A stretch of 64,000 bases of DNA, taken from the NCBI RefSeq assembly GCF_900095385.1, contig NZ_FMID01000046.1, forward strand, positions 1-64,000, written 5' to 3'. This document shows positions 30,202-39,488 of the stretch, piece after piece. Numbering within the stretch: the first letter of the stretch is position 1; each line of letters begins with the position of its first letter. The DNA is from Methanoculleus chikugoensis. GTDB lineage: Archaea > Halobacteriota > Methanomicrobia > Methanomicrobiales > Methanoculleaceae. The translations under genes were made by a program, and so were the position numbers. The notes under the pieces were generated by a model. The model saw only the letters and a program-made list of their open reading frames with translations, ran no database searches and had not been told where the DNA came from.

Positions 30202-31107
30202 TCACCTCCGGTAGGCCGCCATGAAGACGTCCTCGATCTCGGGCTCCTCAAGGCGCATCTCCCGGACATGCACCCCCTGTTCGAAGAGGGCCGCGGAAAG
30301 CCGGTCCCGGATATCGGCCTTTGCCCGGACGACCGCACGGTTGGCGTTCCCTTCGACGGAGATGATCGCGGGGTCGTCGATCGCCGGCAGGTGCTCCCGG
30401 GTCTCGATGACGATACGGACGGCGTCGCCGTCTGAGGGTGCCAGCGCCCGGGCGACTTCTTCGAGCGTCCCCTGCGCGACAAGTCTTCCTTTCGCGAGCA
30501 GCCCCACGGTCCGGCAGACCTCCCTGACCTCGGAGAGGATGTGGGAGGAGACGAAGATCGTCTTCCCTTCGCCGGCGAGGTGCGTGACGAGTTCCCGGTA
30601 CTCCCGGACACCCTCGGGATCGAGGTTCGCCGTCGGTTCGTCGAGGAAGAGCACCTTCGGATCGTTGATCAGTGCCTGAGCTAGCCCGAGCCGCTGCTTC
30701 ATACCGCGGGAGTACTCTCCGGCCTTCTGGGCGACGCCGTCGAGGTGGACGAGTTCGAGCAGTTCGGCGATCCGCTCCTTTCTTGTTTTCGCATCCATCC
30801 CGTAGAACCGGGCGAAGTAGTCCAGGTTCTGCTCGCCGGTCATGTTCCCGTAGAACCCGACGTCTTCGGGGAGGTAACCGATGATCTTCTTTACGTTCAG
30901 CGGGTCTTTTGCAACCTCGATCCCGTCGACGAAGCACCGGCCGCCGGTGGGCTCGATCATGCCGGTGAGCATCAGGATCGTCGTGCTCTTCCCCGCTCCG
31001 TTCGGGCCGAGGAAGCCGAATATCTCGCCTTCCCCGACTTCCAGATCCAGGCCGTCGACGGCCGGATTTCCATTGTATACCTTCGTGAGGCTCTCCGTTC
31101 GTATCAT
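30202..31107 (-). CDS. ABC transporter ATP-binding protein (ABC-2 exporter)
   Basis: A 301-residue DrrA/NatA-type ATPase. Walker A is GPNGAGKST (about residues 34-42), the Q-loop region is GYLPEDVGFYGNMTGEQNL, the signature is YSRGMKQRLGLAQAL and Walker B is VLFLDEPTANLDP, followed by the switch histidine in SSHILSEV. A C-terminal regulatory extension (about 215-301) is typical. It is the first gene of the ATPase-permease-NEW3 protein operon. It is preceded by GTGGGAGTG and, further up, an AT-rich GTTAATAAG box. Confidence 0.92.
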   Translation of the reverse strand: MIRTESLTKVYNGNPAVDGLDLEVGEGEIFGFLGPNGAGKSTTILMLTGMIEPTGGRCFVDGIEVAKDPLNVKKIIGYLPEDVGFYGNMTGEQNLDYFARFYGMDAKTRKERIAELLELVHLDGVAQKAGEYSRGMKQRLGLAQALINDPKVLFLDEPTANLDPEGVREYRELVTHLAGEGKTIFVSSHILSEVREVCRTVGLLAKGRLVAQGTLEEVARALAPSDGDAVRIVIETREHLPAIDDPAIISVEGNANRAVVRAKADIRDRLSAALFEQGVHVREMRLEEPEIEDVFMAAYRR

Positions 31108-31591
31108 TTTACACTCCCACCAGGGCCTGTCCGGCAGCGTTCTACTGCAGACTATGACACCCTCTTATTAACGTTTTCTGTGACAATCGTCTACACTTCA
31201 GGTGATGATCGCGATTCCGGTCTCTAAGGCGTCACGATTATTCCGACAGAGCCCTAAGATGCGTCGTGAATCGGGCACTGGACTGCGTATCGGCCCTCGC
31301 GCGGCACCAATCATAAGTCCTGCAGCGACGTCCTCCGAGGATAAGGGCCATGCTCATACCCCGTTTCGGTGTTCGACGACAGAGTATAGGGAGGGTTGGG
31401 AGATAAGGCGATGGTAAACCACGAAAAAAATCGAACCTACCCATGGCAGGCATTCGGGCACCGGCAGGCCGGGGGACTTCGATAACGGGTATCCAGAACT
31501 GCTCGACCGTCCTTCATCCTTAAGACCTCCTGAAGAAGGTCGCTATGCAAAAACCTTTTCTCCCGCCGGCCTGAAGGTTCTTCTGATTGAT
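31108..31591. other. intergenic region between divergent ABC operon and lipoprotein gene
   Basis: No credible gene. It should hold both promoters: an AT-rich stretch at 31155-31175 (TTATTAACGTTTTC) for the minus-strand ABC operon and an unclear one for the gene at 31592. Reading frames inside it are short and of mixed codon use. No member of the hairpin repeat family was found. Confidence 0.5.
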
Positions 31592-32599
31592 ATGAGAAGG
31601 CTATTCGGTACGGCAGCGGTCGCCGTGCTTCTCTTCCTGGTGCTCGCGGCTGGGTGCACGTCGTCCCAGCCTCCAGCGGGCTACGTAACGATCCGGAGCG
31701 TCGACGTCAGCATCCCGGACGGTCAGCCGCCGTCGAACGTCACCCGGGTCACGGCGGTCCCCTACCTCGATGCGGTCTACGCGGATGTGGACGGCGTCGA
31801 CCTCCAGGTCGTTGCAAAAGAGGCCGGGACGGATATCGTCGTCGGAGAGACGGTTCGTTCCATCGGCACCCTGGTCTCGGGGAAGACGGCGAAGGAGGAG
31901 GTCACGCTCACGCTCGAGAACGGCCGGGGTTACGACATCTGGGTGACGATATGGCAGGACGGGCGTATGCGGGAGTCCGGTTCGGTGAACGTCTTCCTCC
32001 CCGACAGGACGGTCGCCACGCAGCGACTGGCCTACTCGCTCCTCACCGTCTCCGCGATCGACGTCATGACTCCGGATATCGACGCCGACCCGATCACGCT
32101 CGACATCATCACCGGGATCGCAAATAGCGGCGGTTCTTCCGGGAACCTCGTGATGGAGATCCGGGCAGTCAACCTCCAGACGGGGATCACGGCCGTCCGC
32201 GAGTCCCGGCCGCTCGGGACGGTTCCGGGAGACTCGGCCACGAAGAAGGTGAGCATCACGGTGCCGAACGGTTACGATTACGAGATCCGCATCCGGCTCG
32301 TCGAGGACGGCGCGGCCTTCGCGACCAGCACCGGCCGGATCACCCTGGCCCCACAACCGCAGGTGATCCTCGCCGACGGTTCGGTCTTCAGCCCCGCGAA
32401 GAGCACGTCGCCGGTCGCTCTCCCGTTTCCGACCCCGGCCCCGACCCCCACGAAGCCGTCCTCCGCGCAGGTAGGGCAGTTCAGGGTGCAGAGCAGCGGT
32501 GCGCCGACGCCGACGTACACACCCGGGTTTGAGGCCGCACTTGCCGCCGCCGGGCTCTTCGGTGCCGGAATCGCGGTGCTTGCGCGAAGGAGGAGGTAG
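31592..32599 (+). CDS. surface lipoprotein with C-terminal PGF-CTERM signal
   Basis: A 335-residue secreted protein. The N-terminus is a lipoprotein signal peptide ending in the lipobox LAAGC (Cys about 22). Two beta-rich repeats follow (about 30-145 and 146-255), each with VTLTLENGRGYDIWV- or VSITVPNGYDYEIRI-like strands. A Thr/Pro/Ser-rich linker (about 270-310) leads to TPGFEAALAAAGLFGAGIAV and an RRRR end, the tripartite pattern of PGF-CTERM proteins handled by archaeosortase. Both ends therefore carry membrane-attachment signals. It is followed one base later by a small membrane protein gene. The function is unknown. Confidence 0.82.
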   Translation: MRRLFGTAAVAVLLFLVLAAGCTSSQPPAGYVTIRSVDVSIPDGQPPSNVTRVTAVPYLDAVYADVDGVDLQVVAKEAGTDIVVGETVRSIGTLVSGKTAKEEVTLTLENGRGYDIWVTIWQDGRMRESGSVNVFLPDRTVATQRLAYSLLTVSAIDVMTPDIDADPITLDIITGIANSGGSSGNLVMEIRAVNLQTGITAVRESRPLGTVPGDSATKKVSITVPNGYDYEIRIRLVEDGAAFATSTGRITLAPQPQVILADGSVFSPAKSTSPVALPFPTPAPTPTKPSSAQVGQFRVQSSGAPTPTYTPGFEAALAAAGLFGAGIAVLARRRR

Positions 32600-32600
32600 G

Positions 32601-32849
32601 ATGGCACCGGAGGAGGGCCTCACCGCGTGGAGGGTTTACCTCTACGCCGTCTCGTTCATCGCGCTCATCGTCGCGATCCTGGGTGCCGTGAGCCTCATCG
32701 CGATCGGGATCGAGGTCTTCGTCTACCCGGCCCCCCAGCCCTACCCGGTGCCGCAGTACCATCCCGAACTTCCCGGGAGCGTGGCGCAGGTCGTGGTGGG
32801 GCTCGTCGTCTGGGGCTACCACTGGATTCTGCTCAGAAAAGAGCACTGA
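32601..32849 (+). CDS. small membrane protein, DUF5671-like
   Basis: An 82-residue protein with two hydrophobic helices (VYLYAVSFIALIVAILGAVSL and VAQVVVGLVVWGYHWIL) joined by a proline/tyrosine-rich loop. WRVYLYAVSFIAL resembles DUF5671 proteins, but the match is only by eye. ATG 32601 comes directly after the stop of the lipoprotein gene, with AGGAGGTAGG ending at it. Coupled translation with that gene is therefore likely. It may help anchor or process the lipoprotein; this is only inference. Confidence 0.75.
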   Translation: MAPEEGLTAWRVYLYAVSFIALIVAILGAVSLIAIGIEVFVYPAPQPYPVPQYHPELPGSVAQVVVGLVVWGYHWILLRKEH

Positions 32850-32856
32850 AGAGGAT

Positions 32857-33588
32857 TCACCTCTTTTCGAGGGATCTCGCGGCAACCAGCAGTCCCGCAA
32901 TCGCCCCCGCCGCACTGAATCCGGGGAGCGGGGTGGGCACCGTCTCCGCCGGAGAGGTGGTGGGCGGCGTCGCCGAGACGGAGAAGTGGGGTGAGGGCTG
33001 CACCCGGGTGTAGACGTGAACCGTCCCTCCCGGCGGCGGCAACGACGGGAACTGGTGCCGCGACATCGTCCCTCTCTCCTTATCGCTGAAGACGAACTCT
33101 TCCGGAGGCGGGAGTGTGGTGTTCACCGCGACCCGGAGGGTCCCGCCCTCGACGACGCCCGCGAATGCACCGTCGATGGAGATCTCCTCGCCGTCGGGAC
33201 CGTAGATCAGGTACCAGCCGGTCTCGTTCACCTCCGCGTCCGGGGCGGGCTGCTCGACCTGATAGCGCTGCGGGAAGAGGTCGATCGTCTCTCCGGCGGC
33301 CGGGGCTCGCTCGATGAACCCGGTATACATCAGGCGGTCTCCATCACGGACGGTATACTTCCGTGCGGGCGGGGCCGCCGGATCCACCGCCACGACAAAC
33401 TCGGTATCGACGATCGTTCCCTTATACTCGCCGTCGAAGGAGACCTCCGCGCCGTCGCCGTTGAACCAGTGGACGACATAACGCCCGGTGTTCATATCGC
33501 CGGCCGCCGACGCCGGGATAACCGCGGCAAGGAGGAGGATGCACGCGAGGCAGACAGTTCTCGTCGCACCTCCGGCTGAGTGATACAT
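32857..33588 (-). CDS. secreted tandem-repeat protein with PGF-type C-terminal anchor
   Basis: A 243-residue secreted protein. The signal peptide is seen in VCLACILLLAAVIPASAAG (about 12-30). Two tandem beta-rich repeats of about 70 residues follow, GRYVVHWFNGDGAEVSFDG and GWYLIYGPDGEEISIDGAFAG being equivalent starts, each with a TF/TLRVAV strand and a late GxTI/VxVY strand. The end is a Thr/Pro linker, LPGFSAAGAIAGLLVAARS and a basic EKR, a PGF-CTERM-like sorting signal. The repeats look PEGA-like in spirit. It is convergent with the small membrane protein gene, 7 bases away. Its function is unknown. Confidence 0.78.
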   Translation of the reverse strand: MYHSAGGATRTVCLACILLLAAVIPASAAGDMNTGRYVVHWFNGDGAEVSFDGEYKGTIVDTEFVVAVDPAAPPARKYTVRDGDRLMYTGFIERAPAAGETIDLFPQRYQVEQPAPDAEVNETGWYLIYGPDGEEISIDGAFAGVVEGGTLRVAVNTTLPPPEEFVFSDKERGTMSRHQFPSLPPPGGTVHVYTRVQPSPHFSVSATPPTTSPAETVPTPLPGFSAAGAIAGLLVAARSLEKR

Positions 33589-33634
33589 GAAAGAAGAGGG
33601 GAGAGGGCACTATATATCGTTTCTGTGCCTGCCG

Positions 33635-34090
33635 TCACGCACTCTGCGCCACGCCGTAGACGGTTCCGTTCCATTCGCAGAGGGCATACTTCGCGAGAAT
33701 CCGCCGCATCTCCTCTGTCGTTATGCGGAGCGAGCTGCACTTTTCATGTTCTTTTCCGAACGGGCTATACGAAGAACGGGGATCGAGCCAGAGGAGCGCA
33801 TCGAACAGGGGGCCTTTCGAGACCAGAACACGCTTCCCATCGAGGATCAGCGCGCCGAGCGCCGGGTGGTCCCGGAAATCGCCTTCGGTGAGATGCGTCA
33901 CGGAAGCGGCGTCCACAGACCCTTCCCGGGGAAACGCAGCAAGGTGCGTCTCGTCGATCAGGTTGTTCCAGTGAAGGAACCCGAGCGCGATGACGCACAG
34001 GATAGCAAGGACGACAAGTGCCCCGAAGAACGGACCGCTCCCCCATTCAAGATCTTCCGCCGTTTTACCCGGTCGTCCGTTCCCTTCCAT
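33635..34090 (-). CDS. hypothetical membrane-anchored protein
   Basis: A 151-residue protein with one N-terminal membrane helix (FFGALVVLAILCVIALGFL, about 21-39) and a soluble part outside the membrane. Two cysteines (CSSLRI and ALCEWNG) could form a disulfide. GTVYGVAQ ends the chain. A GGTGAAGG site precedes the ATG. It lies 46 bases upstream of the tandem-repeat protein on the same strand and might share its transcript. No family was recognised. Confidence 0.65.
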   Translation of the reverse strand: MEGNGRPGKTAEDLEWGSGPFFGALVVLAILCVIALGFLHWNNLIDETHLAAFPREGSVDAASVTHLTEGDFRDHPALGALILDGKRVLVSKGPLFDALLWLDPRSSYSPFGKEHEKCSSLRITTEEMRRILAKYALCEWNGTVYGVAQSA

Positions 34091-34198
34091 CCTTCACCAC
34101 CACCCGAGCCCCCGGAGCACGGCTGCCGTTTTCGGTGGAGGAGACTTGGCCGCCGGGGCATATGAGGATTTCGCGGCCAAGGGGAAGATCCGGGGCTC

Positions 34199-36115
34199 CT
34201 ATTCCCTCTCGCCCTCGAACCGGTATGCTCCGTTCGGCACGATGATCTCGAACCTGGCACCCGTCCCGGATCTACCGGTCTCCCGGATCGTCATCCCGGT
34301 GATCCCGAGGATCCCCGCGACCAGGAAGAGCCCGTGGCCGTACCGGCGCTTATAGGTCTCGCGGAATATTGCCTCCTTCTCGCCGTCCGGGATGCCGGTG
34401 CCGTCATCCTCGCAGAGGATCAGCAGGTCCGGCCCGGCCCTCGTGCACGAGAACCGGACCTCCGTCACGCTTCCGCCGTGGCGGACGGCGTTGTCGATGA
34501 GATTGTAAAAGACCTTCTTCACCATCGGGTCCGCATAGATCTCAAGGCCCGAGAGGTCGGCGCGGACGTCGATCCCTGTCGGGAGGGCGAGATAGGAGAC
34601 GCTCTCCGCGACAAGGTCCTGCGGCTTCTGCCAGACCGGCGCCTTCACCCCCATGTCGTGGTAGTCCCGGCTGAACTCAATCTGCTTCTGAATCTCGTCC
34701 ACGGCGGCATGAGCACGCTCCAGACAGGTCTGAACCCCGGGATTCTCGCTGTCCTCCCCGGCAAACTCGATATAAGCACGTGCGACGGTGATCTGGTTGA
34801 GAATGTCGTGGCGGGTGATCCCGGCGAGAAGGTTCAACTTCGCGTTTGCCTGAACAAGCGCCTCCTCGGCGTGCTGCTGTTCGGTGATATCTTCTCCGGA
34901 ACTCAGGATCCCGCAGACGGCACCATTCTCGTCACGGAGCACGGTGTTGTGCCACGCGATGATCCGTTCTCCGCCGTCTGTAGCGACGACCGGCATCTTC
35001 ACGCGCTCATTCCCCCCGGTCTCGCCCTCTCTCAACTCCGCAAAAAGCGCACGGAAACGCTCCCGCTCCGCCGGCGGGATGAACCGCTCGGCCCAGGCCT
35101 CGCCCACGGCCGCATCCGCCGGGCAGCCGAGAACCTCGGACGCCCGGCGGTTGATGAGGGCGACCCGCCCGTCTCCATCGAGGACGACGAAGAGGGCTCC
35201 GGCGATGTCCAGGTACTGCGCGAGCCGGTTCTTCTCCCGCCTGAGCCGCTCTTCACTCGATTTCAGGCCGGTAAAGACCAGCGCATAGGGCTGCCGGATC
35301 CCCGTCTCGACGAACGCGACGTAGATAAGCCCGAACGAGAGCACCATCAGGAGGTGGCCGATCATGTTTGAGGGCCCGTAGACGCTGATATAAAGCGTAA
35401 AGGCAAGTTCCGAGGCGATCAGCACGAGGACGGCCGCGAGCAGGTGGGCCGCCACCCGGGGCGAGAAGGCGTCCCGCACCCGGTAGACGGCGACCGCCCC
35501 GAGGGCGAGCAGCGCCGCTATAATATACTCGCTCCAGATCTTGAACGGCGTCAGCCCCGAACCCACGATGTAGCAGTCGGGAAAGACCGGGACGACGAAG
35601 ATCGAGAGGAGCAGGAGCACGGTGACCCCGAAAAACGCGGCAAAAACCTCCCGGGAGCCGGGGTTTCTCCGGAGCAGGAGAGGCGCGGCAAGCAGCGTCC
35701 CGGCGAGGAGGTAGCGCGAGGCGATCCAGAGTTGCGTCGGGAGGTTTGCGTCGTAGCCGACGAATATCCCCATGCCGTCATACGCGAGGGTGTGGACCAG
35801 TGCGATGCCGGCCACGAAGAGCATCCCGGTGCCGGCGACCAGCAGGTAGCCGTTCTCCCGCATCGTCCGGGCGTTCCATGCCACGATGAAGACGCCCGTC
35901 GCAATCGCGATGGCGACGAATTCGGCGATCGTGTGGAAGAGGAGGAAACTGTACAGGCCTGTTGCCGCAAGACCGGCCAGAAGCACCGTAAGGACGATGA
36001 ACGATCGCCAGATGCCGGATTCCGCGGCCCCCTGTTCTATGCGGCCCCACCGGCTCTCTGCTCCGCTCCGGGTTGTACGCGCCGAAGAATCTGTCTGCAT
36101 AGAGTTGGTCTGCAT
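34199..36115 (-). CDS. MASE-type membrane sensor histidine kinase with PAS
   Basis: A 638-residue sensor kinase. The N-terminal half has about seven hydrophobic helices (about residues 35-285), starting WRSFIVLTVLLAGLAATGLYSF and including HTLAYDGMGIF, the arrangement of MASE3 sensory domains. A PAS domain follows (about 300-420), then the H-box ITRHDILNQITVAR and a HATPase domain (VFYNLIDNAVRHGG, EDDGTGIPDGEK, GHGLFLVAGILG). It is close in its kinase core to the hybrid kinase at 24.8 kb. The frame is open to 36217, but ATG 36115 follows AAAGGAGCC directly. No response regulator is adjacent. Confidence 0.9.
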   Translation of the reverse strand: MQTNSMQTDSSARTTRSGAESRWGRIEQGAAESGIWRSFIVLTVLLAGLAATGLYSFLLFHTIAEFVAIAIATGVFIVAWNARTMRENGYLLVAGTGMLFVAGIALVHTLAYDGMGIFVGYDANLPTQLWIASRYLLAGTLLAAPLLLRRNPGSREVFAAFFGVTVLLLLSIFVVPVFPDCYIVGSGLTPFKIWSEYIIAALLALGAVAVYRVRDAFSPRVAAHLLAAVLVLIASELAFTLYISVYGPSNMIGHLLMVLSFGLIYVAFVETGIRQPYALVFTGLKSSEERLRREKNRLAQYLDIAGALFVVLDGDGRVALINRRASEVLGCPADAAVGEAWAERFIPPAERERFRALFAELREGETGGNERVKMPVVATDGGERIIAWHNTVLRDENGAVCGILSSGEDITEQQHAEEALVQANAKLNLLAGITRHDILNQITVARAYIEFAGEDSENPGVQTCLERAHAAVDEIQKQIEFSRDYHDMGVKAPVWQKPQDLVAESVSYLALPTGIDVRADLSGLEIYADPMVKKVFYNLIDNAVRHGGSVTEVRFSCTRAGPDLLILCEDDGTGIPDGEKEAIFRETYKRRYGHGLFLVAGILGITGMTIRETGRSGTGARFEIIVPNGAYRFEGERE

Positions 36116-36365
36116 GGCTCCTTTCCGGTGCGGGCAGGGAACAGCGGGCCGGCTTCCGGACGTCCCGCCCGAACCCTGCCGTGGTGGTGCGACGCCGGGC
36201 CCGGACCATCCGCCCATGTTTCATCTCACTAATACATCCAATGGGCCATTAAAGTATTGGATGGGGAAAACCCAGATATGACGCAATTCAGAGAAAACAA
36301 GGATTATATTCTGAGAATCAGGAGATGTGCTCCCATGCGGATCGAGGCAGACCCCGAAGAGGATG

Positions 36366-39215
36366 CTACACCAGTTCGTTCCTCCGGAGGAACTCCCGGA
36401 TGTCACGGGACTCGACCCATCCCTCGTCAAGTTGCCTGACGATCGCGTTGATCCGCTCAACCTGCTCCCGGATCTTTGCCGACATCACCTCATCGTCGGC
36501 CAGATCGGCCATACCGAGGATCACCTGCAGGGGCAGCCGGATATGGTCCGCGAGAACCGCAAACTGCTCGATATTCTGCTCGATCTGGTAGAACGCCTGC
36601 AGCCGCATATCCTCGTAGCGCACCCGGTCCGAGACGTCCCTGCCGACAATCTGCACCCCTACAACGTGACCGTCTTCCACGATCGGAGACTCGTTCAGTT
36701 CGAGGAACGCCACCGACCCGTCTTTGCGGCGGAACTCGACCTCGATCCCCTCGACCGGTTCGCCCCGGGCGATCTTCTTTCGTCCCTCCTCCCAGACGGG
36801 GAGGGACGAGGGGACGACATAGTCGTGACACCTGTGGCCGATGAGTTCATCGGGAGTATAGCCGAGGAGGCGGGTCACCGCCGGGGAGATGTAGGTGATC
36901 CCCCGGTCACGGTGACAGGTGTAGATCATATCGAAGCTCCGTTGCGCAATCTCGCGGAACCGCTCCTCGCTCTCCGCGAGAGCGTTCTGCATCTCCCGCC
37001 AGTCGGTGATATCCTCCAGCATCGCGATCACCAGGCCTCCCTCCCCGGAGTCGTGAAGCAGCGACATGGTCAGCCGTCCCCAGACGATCCTGCCGTCCTT
37101 CGTCAGGTAGCGCCTCTCCCGGCGGAGACCCTTCATCAAAGCAGTCTCCTGGTGGAGAGAACCGGCCTCCTCCCGGTCGGGCGGGTAGATCAGGTCGTAT
37201 GACCGCATAGCATAGAGTTCATCCTCGTCGTAGCCGAACATACGCACGAACGCCGGGTTCGCCTCCATGATCCGTCCGTCCGGGTCGACGAGCGCGATCC
37301 CGGTTCCCGCCTGCTCGAAGATCCCCCGGAACCGCTCTTCGCTCTCCCGCAGGGCAAGTTCCGCTTTCTTCTGTTCGGTGATCTCCTGCCCCGTGACGGC
37401 CAGCATCCCGGCCCGCGGCCGGTAGATCTGCAGATCATACCATCGCCCGGTTCTCGGCTCCTGCAACCGCCGCTGCACCGGAAGACCGGTCTCTGCGACT
37501 TCCCCATAGAGAGCACGGGCACCCTCGCGGATCGCCGGGAAGATGTCGAAGAGTCGCTGCCCGACCAGTTCTTCCCGGCTGCGGTCGAATACCTCGGCCG
37601 CTTTCTCGTTCAGCTCGCTGATACGGTAATCGACAGGGTTCCCTTCGTCATCCCTGATAACCTCATAGAGGGTGTAACTCTCGAACATCTGCTCAAAGAG
37701 AAGGCGGTACTTCTCTTCGCTCTTCGCGAGAGCCTCATTCGCCCGCATCCGCTCAATGACCCGGCCGAGCCGCCCGGCAACGGCATCGATCAGGCGGCGT
37801 TCATCGACGAGAAACGGCGCACCGTCGTCTTCAGGCCGCGGGTGGCGGTAGCAGACCTCCACACTCCCGACGATCCTCCCCCGGACGACGATCGGGCTCT
37901 CCTGCCGCCGGGGGCTCTCGACAAAGCCGGCCGACCGGTACTCCCGGCCGTCGACCACGATCCGGGCGGCGGCATCTTCCGGATGGAGCCAGCCGACCGG
38001 GAGGAGAGCGGCAACGTCCCGGAGAACCTCTTCGACCGAGTTTCCCGGCCGCTCGATGACGCTGCTCACGGCGTAAAGCGTTGCAAGTTCCCTCACCCGG
38101 TTGTCCAGGGCGATCCGCTGCTCCCGCAGCATCTCTTCAGCCCTGCGCCGTTCCGTGACGTCTCCTGCAATGACGACGAGCCGGTCGTGCTGCGGCCGGT
38201 ACACCTTCAGTTCGTAGAAGGAGCCGATTTCCGGACTCGAGACCTCGCGGTGCACCGTCCTCCCGGTTGCGGCAACCTGGTAGAAGAGGTCGAGTGCAGC
38301 GGTGCCGATCGCCGGAATAGCCTTCGGGAGGTCTACTCCGACGACCTCCTCCGGCGGACGCCCGAGGCTTTCGGCGGCTTTGCGGTTGATCCGGACGACC
38401 CGGAGGCCGGCAGGGTTCTCTGAAGCATCGCGGAGTATCTCAAGAAGGAGGCCGGCGCCCGGCATCTGATCGAAGAGGAGGCGGTACTGGTGCCCGGATG
38501 TAGCAGCCCCGGCGTGTACCGGCGCGACGGCCACACCGAGCATCGCGGCGACGGCACGGACGAGGGCGTGCTCCTGCGGCAGGAACGGATCGTCTCTCTC
38601 CGGAACCCTCCGGCACTCGACCACAAGCTGCCGGGCTGAATGTCCTTCCGTATCAATCCCGGCAACAATCCTTCCGGGTCCCGGAACGGCGGTTCCGGGC
38701 TCTATCCGCACCGACACCAGTTCCGGGTGGCGGAACCCGCGGGGCAGAAGGGCGGCCGTCTCCCGGAAGACCTCATCGACATCGGCGCCGCCCTCGATCA
38801 CCCGGGCGACCGCGGAGAGGGTGCAGAGTTCCCTCGTCTGCCAGCAGGGTTCGTCCCGGCCGGTGACGTCGAGGTCGACCCCCGCCCAGAGGACGATCCT
38901 GCCCGCGGCGTCCCTGACCGGGATGCCTCTGCTCGCGATGGTGCGATATCCGCCGTCGACATCCCGGATCCGGTAGTTGCACCTCCACAAAAGACCGGTG
39001 TCGTTGCAGCGTTCCCACTGGGCGAGCATCCTCCCGGCGTCCTCCGGATGGAGGTTTCCCGCCCACGCGGGATCAGAGCGCTCTTCGAGCGTCGTCTTCC
39101 GGAGAGCAGGCGCCACGCCGTCGGGCCCGCTGATCCAGATTCTGCAGGGGATTGCCTCATCGGCAGGCAGGTCATGGTTGTCCGGAGCGGTCGCGGTGAA
39201 GTCTGGTGACGGCAT
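36366..39215 (-). CDS. multi-PAS/GAF sensor protein with H-box but no ATPase domain
   Basis: A 949-residue soluble sensor. In order: an N-terminal PAS (about 20-125), a GAF-like module (LCTLSAVARVIEG..., 130-235), PAS (about 245-360), the same GAF-like module again (LYAVSSVIERPGN..., 385-495), PAS (about 505-620), PAS (about 625-745) and PAS (about 750-870). The end is a helical pair beginning QFAVLADHIRLPLQVILGMADL. His891 sits like the H-box histidine of kinases (HxxRxPL), but the chain stops 58 residues later with no N, G1 or G2 ATP-binding boxes. The protein at 49.2 kb has the same end. It may be a phosphotransfer or dimerising sensor. Confidence 0.88.
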   Translation of the reverse strand: MPSPDFTATAPDNHDLPADEAIPCRIWISGPDGVAPALRKTTLEERSDPAWAGNLHPEDAGRMLAQWERCNDTGLLWRCNYRIRDVDGGYRTIASRGIPVRDAAGRIVLWAGVDLDVTGRDEPCWQTRELCTLSAVARVIEGGADVDEVFRETAALLPRGFRHPELVSVRIEPGTAVPGPGRIVAGIDTEGHSARQLVVECRRVPERDDPFLPQEHALVRAVAAMLGVAVAPVHAGAATSGHQYRLLFDQMPGAGLLLEILRDASENPAGLRVVRINRKAAESLGRPPEEVVGVDLPKAIPAIGTAALDLFYQVAATGRTVHREVSSPEIGSFYELKVYRPQHDRLVVIAGDVTERRRAEEMLREQRIALDNRVRELATLYAVSSVIERPGNSVEEVLRDVAALLPVGWLHPEDAAARIVVDGREYRSAGFVESPRRQESPIVVRGRIVGSVEVCYRHPRPEDDGAPFLVDERRLIDAVAGRLGRVIERMRANEALAKSEEKYRLLFEQMFESYTLYEVIRDDEGNPVDYRISELNEKAAEVFDRSREELVGQRLFDIFPAIREGARALYGEVAETGLPVQRRLQEPRTGRWYDLQIYRPRAGMLAVTGQEITEQKKAELALRESEERFRGIFEQAGTGIALVDPDGRIMEANPAFVRMFGYDEDELYAMRSYDLIYPPDREEAGSLHQETALMKGLRRERRYLTKDGRIVWGRLTMSLLHDSGEGGLVIAMLEDITDWREMQNALAESEERFREIAQRSFDMIYTCHRDRGITYISPAVTRLLGYTPDELIGHRCHDYVVPSSLPVWEEGRKKIARGEPVEGIEVEFRRKDGSVAFLELNESPIVEDGHVVGVQIVGRDVSDRVRYEDMRLQAFYQIEQNIEQFAVLADHIRLPLQVILGMADLADDEVMSAKIREQVERINAIVRQLDEGWVESRDIREFLRRNELV

Positions 39216-39440
39216 GGTTTAACACTGAAGGGGAGTCGGGCAGGGTGACGGAGATTGACGGCAGGCCGTCACCCGGGCATGCTGTGCTGGGGGCGATCGT
39301 TCCGATCAGTTAGGTCGAACTCGTCATAATGGTTCTGCTCGGTGAAAGGGCGACCCCCCATTCGAGCAATCGCGCCGGCGACAGATCCGGATATGCGCCC
39401 GGACACCCTTTAAGTGAGAAGCAGTTAAGGTTGTACGATC

Positions 39441-39488
39441 ATGACGGAGACCTGCGCCCGAACGGCTCCGGCCGGAGGCGGGCCGTGA
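39441..39488 (+). CDS. possible 15-residue leader peptide before the CPC-type ATPase
   Basis: ATG 39441 opens MTETCARTAPAGGGP and stops at a TGA that overlaps the GTG start of the metal ATPase (GTGA). A TTTAAGT box about 30 bases upstream would put the ATG near the 5' end of the message. It may couple translation of the ATPase to ribosome transit. With only fifteen codons, chance is a real alternative. Confidence 0.22.
   Translation: MTETCARTAPAGGGP

Noticed and set aside
31108-31591. Possible RNA gene in the 484-base gap
   Set aside because: No tRNA cloverleaf with a GGTTCGA-type arm, no rRNA-like segment and no stable conserved stem could be found by eye.
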